From Symsagittifera roscoffensis (lineage: Eukaryota > Xenacoelomorpha > Acoela > Convolutidae), in assembly GCF_963678635.1 (NCBI RefSeq), contig NC_087066.1:61866054-61930053 (forward strand): a DNA stretch of 64,000 nucleotides, in the 5' to 3' direction. Shown here piece by piece: positions 53,377 to 64,000 of the stretch. The position numbers and the translations under genes are program-made. The first letter of the stretch is position 1. Each line of letters starts with the position of its first letter. Under the pieces are notes generated by a model. That model was not told the origin of the DNA. It saw nothing but the letters and a program-made list of their open reading frames with translations, and ran no database searches.

Positions 53377-54232
53377 GCCTGGACTACATTATAAGCAAAA
53401 ACTTGAAAAAAATTTTATCACATAAAAAATGGAAAACGCTTGCATGGGGTTGTAAGACAAGCTTTTCCTTGTATGGAGGTCAATCTGGGTTCTCTCCATT
53501 TTCCGTAAATGCTGCAATTACAAAGAGTGCCTCAATTTTTACAGATATTATTTGTGACACTCAATTTTTGCTTCTCTGAGCAACCTGCTTCTACCACAAT
53601 CACCTTGCACAAACTTTTTCCTTTGGGTTACTTTAAGTTAGCTCCTTTTAGCAATATTGTTATGAGTTTTAACTCACCCTAGTTGAACGAAAGTTTTCAT
53701 CTTTTTGGCTATACCTTACTGCAACAAACGTTTTAGAATTCACAGTGGGTAATTCTCTTGACAATACAATCTCACACAATGCTGACAGTCTTATGCATAA
53801 ACTCTCCAACTTGTTGACATTTGACACTTTGTTCAACCTTTAGTTCTTTTTGGAACCATCTTAAAACTAGTTTATATATCCAGTTATATTATTGATAAAA
53901 ATATATCTCTAAAGTTTTTCTAACTAACCAATCATGAACTAACATTTACTATAAATTGTATAGCTGAAACTACTCTTAGTTTCAGCAACAGAACAAGTTA
54001 AATACATTTTTGCAAACATTCGTTCTCCTTCAGAACAGTTCCTGATATCTAACTCGCAAATACCAGTATGAACTAGATCTGTTGAGACTAGAAGTTTAAG
54101 AGTAAGGCCAAGATTGGTATTAGACTAGGAATTTGCACGATTCTATCAGGCCGAAAATTAGATAGCGTGACGAACAGACGGTGAACGGTATCTGAAATTA
54201 CTCTTTTATTGGGCCACCCGGACTTAAAATCA
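53377..54232 (+). repeat. Related LTR family, copy L2 (5'-truncated LTR)
   Basis: Begins in the middle of the LTR ('cctggactacattataagc') and ends ACTTAAAATCA before the PBS TGGTGTGACCATGAGTCG (54235). The last 250 bp align with the giant element's LTR ('gagtaaggccaagattggt', 'gatagcgtgacgaacagacg'). Confidence 0.75.
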
Positions 54233-54635
54233 TCTGGTGTGACCATGAGTCGCGAACGAGGCCTCAACAAACTTAGATTTAACAAATTCAAAATGGAAAT
54301 AAGATCGTAAGATCAAAAACACACCACAAATGGTTCGATGGTATTGCAAAATTAATGAGTTTATCTCTACGTCTTATTAAGTCTGATCATTTAAAACAAA
54401 CGAACATCAGGTCAAAACACGAACAACAGACCGAGGCCATATATCGTGAAAGGACGCAGACTGCAACGGTTAATTCTCTACAAAGGTCTCATTGCAGTAG
54501 ATTTTTATTCATCAACATGAAACATTTCACATGGAGTAGTAATGTTCATTACCAAGCCGTATACCTCTCAATGATGTATAACTATATTATGTAACATATT
54601 ACCGACTGATAAAAAGATAAAAATGAAAGAGATAC
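54233..54635 (+). other. PBS and leader fragment after L2
   Basis: Matches 56370-56765 ('gtctgatca', 'ccgtatacctctcaatgatg'). A piece of LTR follows at about 54640-54845 ('ctcacacaatagtgaaagtc'). Confidence 0.6.
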
Positions 54636-54851
54636 AGAATCTCACACAATAGTGAAAGTCTTATGCATAAACTCTCCAACTTGTTGACATTTGAATTAAG
54701 CTAGTAAAGAACTTATTTTCACGTGTTGCAAAACTTCGTTCAATTTTTAGTGCTTTTTGGAACCATCTTAAAACTAGTCTTTATATCCAGTTATATTATT
54801 GATGAAAAAATCTCTCTAAAATTTGTGACACAGTTAAGTTAGAAGTTAACC

Positions 54852-56369
54852 TGAAAAGTCTCCTTCAAAGTTTTGCTTATAACTTTTATCATTTTTTTTG
54901 CCATCAGGGCAGTCACAGAAATTTGCGACCCCAGTATACTGAAATTTTTCCGTAGAACTTGCTTTTTAAACCAATACTCTATACATCATCAATTCAAGAT
55001 TTCAAATTAACCCCAAATAAAAATTGTTTTCTTCTATTAAATTTCTTGCAACAAAACTCCTTGCAAAAGTTGTCAAGACATCAAAACATAAGGTTATTTG
55101 CGAACTTAGAGTGATAGCAATTCCATCGTCCGGTTATTGTTTCCAGAAACTCCATCGTCGCAATCCCATCGTTTGGTATTTTGCTTTAAAAAATTAACAA
55201 TCGCCGCTAACTAAACCCACTAAATCAAAAAACTTTAGTTTTTTGACAGGATAGCTTGCCTTAAAATTTTACCGAATCCTTTTAAACATTCCAAAAAAAA
55301 TTGAATTGGTTCAACGCAAACCTTCATAGCAAAAGTTTTAATTTTTGCAAACCAATGAAAACTACTATAACAAATTTACTAGTCTCCAGTTTCCATCAAT
55401 TGAATACTTGAAAAAGAATCAGTCGAAACATCTTAGAGTTCAAAAATTCAAAACTTGATTTTGAAGTAAGTGACTGTGCCTGGATTACATTATAAGCAAA
55501 ACTTGAAAAAAAAATTATTACAAAAAAAATGGAAAACGCTTGCATGGGGTTGTAAGACAAGCTTTTCCTTGTATTTAGCTCAATCTGGGTTCTCTCGATT
55601 TTTTTAAATACTGCAACTACAAAGATGGCCTCAATTTTTACAGATATTTTTTTGTGACACTCAACTTTTGCTTCTCTAAGCAACCTGCTTCTACCCCACT
55701 CACCTTGCACAAACTTGTTCTTTTGGGTTACTTTAAATTAGCTCCTTTTAGCAATATTGTTATGAGTTTTACGTCACCCTAGTTGAACGAAAGTTTTCAT
55801 CTTCTTGGCTATACCTTACTGCAACAAACGTTTTAGAGTTCACAGTGGGTAATTATCTTGACACTACAATCTCACACAATGCTGACAGTCTTATGCATAA
55901 ACTCTCCGATATATTGACATTTGAATTAAGCTAGTAAAGAACTTATTTTCACGTGCTGCAAAACTTCGTCCAACCTTTAGTTCTTTTTGGAACCATCTTA
56001 AAACTAGTTTTTATATCCAGTTATTTTATTGATAAAAATATCTCTCTAAAGTTTTTCTAACTAACCAATCATGAACTAACATTTACTATAAATTGTATAG
56101 CTGAAACTACTCTTAGTTTCAGCAACAGAACAAGTTAAATACATTTTAGCAAACAGACCTTCTCCTTCAGAACAGTTCCTGATATCTAACTCGCAAAAAC
56201 CAGTATAAACTAGATCTGTTGAGACTAGGAGCTTAAGAGTAAGGCCAAGATCGGTATTAGACTAAGAAGTTGCACGATTCTATCCGGCCGAAAATAAGAT
56301 AGCGTGACGAGCAGACGGTGTACCGTATCTGAAGTTACTCTTTTTTGAGCCACCCCGGACTCAAACTCA
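54852..56369 (+). repeat. Related LTR family, copy L3, most complete LTR
   Basis: About 1.5 kb from TGAAAAGTC to ACTCA, then PBS TGGTGTGACCATGAGTCG (56372). The left end is inferred from where similarity to L1 starts. Its 3' third aligns with the 408-bp LTR of the giant element, so the two families share R-U5 but not most of U3. Confidence 0.65.
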
Positions 56370-57723
56370 TCTGGTGTGACCATGAGTCGCGAACAAGGCC
56401 TCAACAAACTTAGATTTAAATTCAAAAACCAAATAAGATCATAAGATCAAAAACACACCACAAATGGTTCTATGGTATTGAAAATTACCATTAAGTTCAA
56501 AATTAATGAGTTATCTCTACGTCTTAATTAGTCTGATCAATTCAAACAAACGAACACCAGGTCAAAACACGAACAACAGACCTAGCTCGTATATCGTGAA
56601 ACGACGCAGAGTGCAACGGTTATTTCTCTAGAAAGGTATCATTGCAGTAGATTTTCAATCACAAACATGAAACATTTTACATGGAGTAGTAATACTCATT
56701 ACCAAGCCGTATACCTCTCAATGATGTATAACCATGTTATGTAACATATTACCGACTGATAAAAAGTTACAAATGTCTTTCATTTCATCAAATCTGCAGT
56801 AAATTTCAAACTTTTGTAAAACTAAAATTAATATTAAAAACACAAAAAATAGTTCGTAAATCAATTTAAAGTTAGTTTATTCAATTTATAAAAAATCCTG
56901 TCTTGAAGTACTCACATCCTCAACCACACACAATCCAGTTTCCTTGTTCTTTCAAGTAAAACATAACCATATTCCCTCAAAAACTAATATCATCTAAAAC
57001 ACTAATTTTGAAATCAACCCTTTTATAAATTTAAAACTTTTTGTAAAAAACTCAAAGTTTAACATAAAAGTTTGTCAGGCCGTATCCTCGTTTCTCTAAC
57101 AATCTGAATTTTCATTGAAACAGATCATGAAGACTATCCTTGGATTTTTGACTTCAAACTTAATTCTAAATTTTATTTCGTTTAAAAAATATTTGATCAA
57201 CAAGGCTTCACTTGGATCAAATAGAAAAAATTTGTTCTCTCCACCTCATAATAAAGTGTCAAACCACCTGAAACGTCGATTAACTCTCCAATTTTTATCA
57301 ACGACCCAAGACTAAAAGATACTTTTGAATAACTAACCATTTTAAAGAAGATAAACAACGAAGATTTCATCGGTTATTCATTCATCCTCACTTGAGCCCC
57401 TCCTCCTTAGTGACCCAGGCTTAAACATACCTAGAATTAGTAAAAACTAAAACGGTATCTAACAATTTGTTTGCATTCTAATTATACGTGAACCTTGTGG
57501 ATTGACTTCCTATTCTCCAGCCCTCGATCATAAATCAAAACCCAAAAATTTTAATCACCGAGAAAGCACAAAACCATTCTAACAAATCGATATGCTCTCT
57601 ATCCAACCCGTCTAAACTCGACAATCAATGCCCTAAGATTAGGATATCATCAAAAAAAGTAAGAACTAATCGCTTAGGAAATAAAAAACCTAACCAGTGG
57701 ATTTTGCAGCCATCATTCTAACA
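56370..57723 (+). other. Leader of the related element
   Basis: Contains the duplicated hairpin equivalents (57125-57220), 'cggttattcattcatcctc', and the block 'cgatatgctctctatccaac'. The 66-codon frame at 57115-57315 lies over the hairpins and recurs at 63071-63271, but its conservation is explained by the leader repeat. Confidence 0.6.
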
Positions 57724-58150
57724 TTTATTTCAAGAGATAATCTAAGAAACAAACAAACAATAGTACAATGATACAATCTTGTAATTAGACCACATAAGCG
57801 TAAAAAGGATATATCCGATCGAAAAAAATTCAAACCAGAAAGAAGACAAATAATCACAAAATAAAAACAATTCATTAAACAAAAAGTTTTTCCAAAACAT
57901 GAAACGCAGTTTCGGAACCTGACTCAAACACAAAACAAGAAGTTCAAAATCTTCGAGATCTGATTGACCTGGAAGGTAAACCAACAAACGACCAAAAAAA
58001 ATTGGAATCAAAATCCACAACAGCATCATCTATAAAAGGTAAACGCAGAATTAAAATTTCGTACCTTCGTAAACGGTAAGTTTTTTTAATTGGAATCAAC
58101 CAAAAAGGCAAATTGGAAGTTACCCACTAACCATAACTACGCACGAAAAA
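57724..58150 (+). pseudogene. Degenerate ORF0 remnant
   Basis: Aligns with 40344-40770. The start reads ATT instead of ATG, stops interrupt the frame, and the copy ends at a junction near 58160, just after the gag ATG position. Confidence 0.55.
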
Positions 58151-58189
58151 TGACTACGCTCTGAGGAACTCAGACACGAGTTATAAGAG

Positions 58190-58752
58190 CAAAAAAAAAC
58201 ATTTTATTTTTTATTTATTACCATACAACGGACTTTATGCCAAAACGAGAAAAATTTCTTAAAAAATCGATGGTACCTTCTTTACAAAATGTATGAAAAC
58301 TCTATGATTAGTATTTTTTCATAGATTTAATTTATGGAATTGTACGATTAGCTTTTTCGGTCTATGGAGGTCAATCCGGGTCTACATAAGTTTCAGAACC
58401 AGCCGCTCCATAGTCAGAATCATATCTTTTACTAAACTGTTAATGCTCTCTTAACCTTATTTTGAAATACCTATCTAATCCAACGTAGACAACAACAGAA
58501 TCTACTAATTTTGGTTGATTTTATTTTGATGTGAAAAACTATTTGAAAAATTGCCTTATCTCAATCCAATTTAAAAATATTTCTGTACTGCGCCAAATTT
58601 GCGCAGACGAGTAACTGTATTTTTTCCATTTTCCCATTCTCATAAATTGAAATGGAAAGTTTGTTCATATCGCAAAACTAATGCAATAATTGTGCTAGAC
58701 ATGTATTCACCCGGACACAATGTATTCTGATTTAAGCACAAACATGAATTTT
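58190..58752 (+). repeat. Module M, copy before the tandem array
   Basis: Same block as 41630-42335; ends 'gcacaaacatgaattttt' and passes straight into a gag fragment at 58753. Confidence 0.65.
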
Positions 58753-61575
58753 TAATTTGTTCGAAAAAAGGAATTAGTCCATGAAAACAAGAAATTTCCG
58801 AATCAAAAAGCAAAAGACAAGTACTCGATCACTATTTACGAGGCATTTCTAATATCACTTCATATTACGGTGTATTTACCATCAAAATTTAATCATCTTA
58901 ATCATCAAATCAAACACCACAACGGATACAAACATATAATATAGAATTAAATTTCTCAAACTGTTTCACAGACTGTATCAAAATTACACAACACCAAAAT
59001 TCACGAAGAGCTATTTTTGGATTCCATCATTTATAGCTGGATTGAAACTGGATAAATTATTCTCTTGAAACCCACTTTCAATTTTTTCTAAAACCATTTG
59101 AAACACTATAAACTCAAAATAAAAAAAAAACACGATAATCCGTAATCGATAAAAGGACACAATCAATGACGAAAAAACACCTGATAAAAAAAAACAAAAA
59201 AGAGAATACAAAAAGAGACTCTGCTCGAAGAGACGGTAGAATCACACTACCACAACTGGCCTAATCCACCAGTAAAGGACGTCTTGAGCATGCTCTATAG
59301 CCGGCCTCGCCCGTGCTACACCACGCTTGAGACACGCACCCCTTTGTTGATGAAAGCACCCTTAGGGTGAGCAACTTTTTAAAATAACCGAACTAATGAA
59401 ACACTTTTGCGACAACAACAAATGAAATTATAGCTAAAGTAATATCACTAACAAAATGTAGATATAAATAGCAATTTAAAAAGATTTCTTAGAGCAAAAA
59501 AAAAACGTTTTATTAGTTCTAAGGGCAGAAAAAAATATATTTTTTTTGTTTATTACCATACACCGAACCTTAAGCCAAAACAAGAAAAAATTCTTGAAAA
59601 TCGATGGTACCTTCTTTGCAAAGTGTATGAAAATTGTATGACTAGTATTTTTTCATAGACTTATTTTATGGAATTGTATGATTTTTGGTCTATGGTTGCT
59701 CCATAGTCAAAATTATATATATTACTAAACTGTTGATGCTATCGTAACCTTTTTTGAAATACCTATCTAATCCAACGTAGACAACAACAGAAACTACTAA
59801 TTTTGGTTGATTTTATTTTGATGTGAAAAACTATTTGAAAAATTGCCTTATCTCAATCCAATTTAAAAATATTTCTGTACTGCGCCAAATTTGCGCAGAC
59901 GAGTAACTGTATTTTTTCCATTTTCCCATTCTCATAAATTGAAATGGAAAGTTTGTTCATATCGCAAAACTAATGCAATAATTGTGCTAGACATGTGTTC
60001 ACCCGGACACAATGTATTCTGATTTAAGCACAAACATGAATTTTTAATTTGTTCGAAAAAAGGAATTAGTCCATGAAAACAAGAAATTTCCGAATCAAAA
60101 AGCAAAAGACAAGTACTCGATCACTATTTACTAGGCATTTCTAATATCACTTCATATTACGGTGTATTTACCATCAAAATTTAATCATCTTAATCATCAA
60201 ATCAAACACCACAACGGATACAAACATATAATATAGAATTAAATTTCTCAAACTGTTTCACAGACTGTATCAAAATTACACAACACCAAAATTCACGAAG
60301 AGCTATTTTTGGATTCCATCATTTATAGCTGGATTGAAACTGGATAAATTATTCTCTTGAAACCCACTTTCAATTTTTTCTAAAACCATTTGAAACACTA
60401 TAAACTCAAAATAAAAAAAAAACACGATAATCCGTAATCGATAAAAGGACACAATCAATGACGAAAAAACACCTGATAAAAAAAAACAAAAAAGAGAATA
60501 CAAAAAGAGACTCTGCTCGAAGAGACGGTAGAATCACACTACCACAACTGGCCTAATCCACCAGTAAAGGACGTCTTGAGCATGCTCTATAGCCGGCCTC
60601 GCCCGTGCTACACCACGCTTGAGACACGCACCCCTTTGTTGATGAAAGCACCTTTAGGGTGAGCAACTTTTTAAAATAACCGAACTAATGAAACACTTTT
60701 GCGACAACAACAAATGAAATTATAGCTAAAGTAATATCACTAACAAAATGTAGATATAAATAGCAATTTAAAAAGATTTCTTAGAGCAAAAAAAAAACGT
60801 TTTATTAGTTCTAAGGGCAGAAAAAAATATATATTTTTTGTTTATTACCATACACCGAACCTTAAGCCAAAACAAGAAAAAATTCTTGAAAATCGATGGT
60901 ACCTTCTTTGCAAAGTGTATGAAAATTGTATGACTAGTATTTTTTCATAGACTTATTTTATGGAATTGTATGATTTTTGGTCTATGGTTGCTCCATAGTC
61001 AAAATTATATATATTACTAAGCTGTTGATGCTATCGTAACCTTTTTTGAAATACCTATCTAATCAAACGTAGACAACAACAAAATTTAGTAATATTGGTT
61101 GATTTTATTTTGATGTGGAAAACTATTTAAAAAATTGCCTTATCTCAATTTAATTCAAAATATTTCTGTACTGCGCCAAATTTGCGCAGACGAGTAACTG
61201 TATTTTTTCCATTTTCCCATTCTCATAAAATGAAATGGAAAGTTTGTTCATATCGCAAAACTAATGCAATACTTGTGCTAGACATGTGTTCACCCGGACA
61301 CAATGTATTCTGATTTAAGTACAAACATGAATTTTTAATTTGTTCGAAAAAAGGAATTAGTCCATGAAAACAAGAAATTTCCGAATCAAAAAGCAAAAGA
61401 CAAGTACTCGATCACTATTTACGAGGCATTTCTAATATCACTTCATATTACGGTGTATTTACCATCAAAATTTAATCATCTTAATCACCAAATCAACCAC
61501 CACAACGGATACAAACATATAATATAGAATTAGATTTCTCAAACTGTTTCACAGACTGTATCAAAATTACACAAC
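58753..61575 (+). repeat. Tandem array, period about 1292 bp, of gag fragment + 3' UTR + module M
   Basis: Units begin at about 58753, 60045 and 61336 with 'aatttgttcgaaaaaaggaa' (a decayed gag segment). They continue through the 3'-UTR block with GAGCATGCTC (59286, 60578) and end with module M. Units 1 and 2 differ at only a few positions by eye; unit 3 is truncated after the gag part. Identical minus-strand frames at 59011-59211 and 60303-60503 result from the duplication and are not genes. Confidence 0.85.
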
Positions 61576-62078
61576 AACGAGTCCAAACTGTGCACTGGAT
61601 AGGCGCGAAATTTTGTGTCTGTATGTTCCTGGATTCCATAGACAAACTTTTAATTATAATCCAAAATGTCAGTGGATTCCAATAACAAGACTTCCGTGGA
61701 TTCCGCGTATAAATACTTGTAACGTAAGTTTTGTTCGGAACATTTGTTGAGTCACGGACTCCGCAACAAGCGAATATGGCTAGTTGTTCTGGATTCAGCA
61801 ACTGTAAGTGGATTCCACAAAATTTAAGTAGAATCCGCAAATGTAAGTGGAGTCCGCAAAATTTGAAAGGGGAACCCGCAATTGTCAGCGGATTCCACAA
61901 AATGTAAATGAATTCAAAATTTTGTCTATTACTGAATTTGCATATGAACAATTGAAAGCTAGAGTTGGAATTCTTATCTATAGCAATGCGCAATATAGAG
62001 GCAAGAAATTGACCATTGTCAGCGGAATCCACAAACAAATATCAAAACATTTGTTAAATGAATCAGTGGATGTCAGCT
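61575..62078. repeat. GGATTCCGC-type minisatellite module, copy 2
   Basis: Second copy of the module at 43238-43740, starting 'gtccaaactgtgcactgg' and ending 'aatcagtggatgtcag'. It is joined to gag sequence on the left and LTR sequence on the right. Confidence 0.75.
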
Positions 62079-62357
62079 TACTATAAATTGTATAGCTGAT
62101 ACTACTCTTAGTTTCAGCAACAGTCAAATACATTTTAGCAAACAGTCGTTTTCCTTCAGAACAGTTCATGATATCTAACACGCAAATACCAGTATAAACA
62201 AGATCTGTTGAGACTAGAAGTTTAAGAGTAAGGCCAAGATCGGTATTAGAATAAGAAGTTGCACGATTCTATCCGGCGAAAATAAGATAGCGTGACGAAC
62301 AGACGGTGTACCGTATCGGAAATTACTCTTTTTTGAGCCACCCCGGACTTAAACTCA
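62079..62357 (+). repeat. Related LTR family, copy L4 (3' part of an LTR)
   Basis: Begins within the LTR ('ctataaattgtatagctg') and ends AAACTCA, followed by a PBS variant beginning two bases later (CTGCTGTGACCATGAGTCG). Confidence 0.7.
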
Positions 62358-63681
62358 CCTGCTGTGACCATGAGTCGCGAACAAGGCCTCAAAAAACTTA
62401 GATTTAACAAATTCAAAGTGGAAATAAGATCATAAGATCAAAAACACACCACAAATGGTTCGATGGTATTGCAAAATTAATGAGTTTATCTCTATGTCTT
62501 AATTAGTCTGATCAATTCAAACAAACGAACACCAGACCGAGCCCGTATATCGTGAAACGATGCAGAGTGCAATGGTTATTTCTCTACAAAGGTATCATTG
62601 CAGTAGATTTTCAATCACCAACATGAAACATTTTACATGGAGTAGTAATATTCATTACCAAGCCGTATACCTCTCAATGATGTATAAACATATTATGTAA
62701 CATATTAGCGACTGATAAAAAGATACAAATGTCTTTCATTTCATCAAATCTGCAGTAAATTTGAAACTTTTGTAAAACTAAAATTAATATTAAAAACACA
62801 AAAATTAGTTCGTAAATCAATTTAAAGTTAGTTTATTCAATTTATAAAAATTCCTTGTCTTGAATTACTCACATCCTCAACCACACACAATCCAGCTTCC
62901 TTGTTCTTTCAAGTAAAACATAACCATAATCACTCAAAAACTAATATCATTTAAAGCACTAATTTTGAAATCAACCCTTTTATAAATTTAAAACTTTTTC
63001 TAAAAACTCAAAGTTTAACATAAAATTTTGTCAGGGCATATCCTTGTTTCTCTAACAATCTGAATTTTCATTGAAACAGATCATGAAGACTATCCTTGGA
63101 TTTTTGACTTCAAACTTAATTCTAAATTTTATTTCATTTAAAAAATATTTGATCATCAAGGCTTCACTTGGATCAAATAGAAGAAATTTGTTCTCTCCAA
63201 CTCATAATAAAGTGTCAAACCACCTCAAACATCGATTCACTCTCCAACCCTTATCAACGACCCAAGACTAATAGATACTTTTGAATAACTAACCTTTTTA
63301 AAAAAGATAAACAGTGAAGAACTCATCGGTTATTCATCCTTCACTTGAGCCCCTCGTCCTAATTGACCCAGGCTTAAACATACCTAGAATTAGTAAACAT
63401 TAAAACAGAATCTAGCGATCTGTTTGCGTTCTAATTATACGTGCACTTTGTCGATTGATTTACTATTCTCCAGCCCTCGATCATAAATCAAAAGCCATAA
63501 AACTTAATCACCGAGAAAGCACAAAAAACATTCAAACGAATCGATATGCTCTCTATCCAACCCATCTACACTCAACAATCAATGCCCTAAAATTAGGATA
63601 ACATCAAAAAATTGTAACAAGTAACCCCTTAGGAGATAAAAAACCTAACCAGTGGATTTTGCAGCCATCATTCTAACACTT
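62358..63681 (+). other. Leader of the last related copy
   Basis: Matches 56370-57723 closely, including hairpin equivalents (63081-63176) and 'cggttattcatccttcac' (63330). Confidence 0.65.
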
Positions 63682-64000
63682 ATGTCAAGAGATAATCTAA
63701 GAAACAAACAAACAAAAGTAGAATGATACAATCTTGTAATTACACCACATAAAATTAAATATATCCGATCGAAAACAAAACAAACAAAAAAGAAGACAAA
63801 TAATCACAAAACAAAAACAAATTATTGAACAAAAGTTTTCCAAATCATGAAACGCAGTTTCGGAATCTGACTCAACCACAATACAAGAAGTTCAAAACCT
63901 TCGAGATTTGATTGACTTTGAAAGTAAACCAACAAACGACCAAAAAAAAATCCGAAATCAAAATCCACAACAACATCATTTATGAAAAGTTAACGCAGAA
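63682..64000 (+). pseudogene. Degenerate ORF0 remnant, cut by the window edge
   Basis: ATG at 63682 aligns with the ORF0 start, but a TGA follows after about 14 codons and the frame is broken further on. The element continues beyond the window. Confidence 0.55.

Noticed and set aside
59011-60503. Identical 66-codon minus-strand frames at 59011 and 60303
   Set aside because: Their identity results from the 1292-bp tandem duplication. They lie antisense to the 3'-UTR module and show no protein features.
61493-62038. 181-codon minus-strand frame
   Set aside because: It crosses the junction between gag remnant and minisatellite module, and the repeated WNPLT-like words come from the GGATTCCGC repeats.
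57115-63271. Matching 66-codon frames at 57115 and 63071
   Set aside because: They lie in the retroelement leader over the duplicated hairpins. The giant element has no such ORF there, so conservation reflects copy relatedness and RNA structure.

Overview
The window is AT-rich draft DNA from an animal, most likely an invertebrate; I cannot place the phylum. Support comes from GT-AG introns, tRNA-derived SINEs, a LINE fragment, a Cys-loop receptor gene split over kilobases, many degenerate interspersed repeats and a 200-N assembly gap. No prokaryotic gene, rRNA or CRISPR array is visible.

Host gene (about 1.4-34.1 kb, plus strand): five exons encode the C-terminal half of a divergent nicotinic-type Cys-loop receptor subunit. 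They cover loop C/pre-M1, M1-M2, M3, part of the cytoplasmic loop, and the loop end with M4 and the stop. Upstream exons lie left of the window. Intron 3 spans about 27.6 kb, mostly because a giant retroelement has inserted there.

Giant LTR retroelement (8687-27539, about 18.85 kb, plus strand): two 408-bp LTRs look identical by eye and are flanked by AATA target duplications. The insertion split an older interspersed repeat. The order is LTR, PBS, 1.2-kb leader, ORF0 (155 aa, Arg/Lys-rich), a continuous gag-pol ORF (2740 aa), two tiny hydrophobic ORFs that overlap by ATGA, a 378-codon ORF with no ATG, an env-like glycoprotein frame broken by one TAA, a 599-aa orphan ORF, a 1.5-kb 3' UTR and the 3' LTR. 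PR-RT-RNaseH-INT order and a GPY module place it in Ty3/gypsy (Metaviridae). The accessory genes downstream of pol are the most novel content.

Right arm (39-64 kb): degenerate copies of a related LTR family with a longer LTR (about 1.5 kb). They include internally deleted derivatives in which the gag N-terminus joins the 3' UTR directly, and a tandem array with a period of about 1292 bp. They retain ORF0 and gag remnants and a palindromic 3'-UTR block, so these parts are comparable between families. Between them lie an older Ty3/gypsy pol relic (46-50.6 kb), a LINE RT fragment (52.8-53.0 kb), SINEs, a hAT-like MITE family, a roughly 500-bp repeat family ending in a hairpin, and several unusual minisatellites (21-bp, TTCGAC-type, GGATTCCGC-type and 128-bp units).
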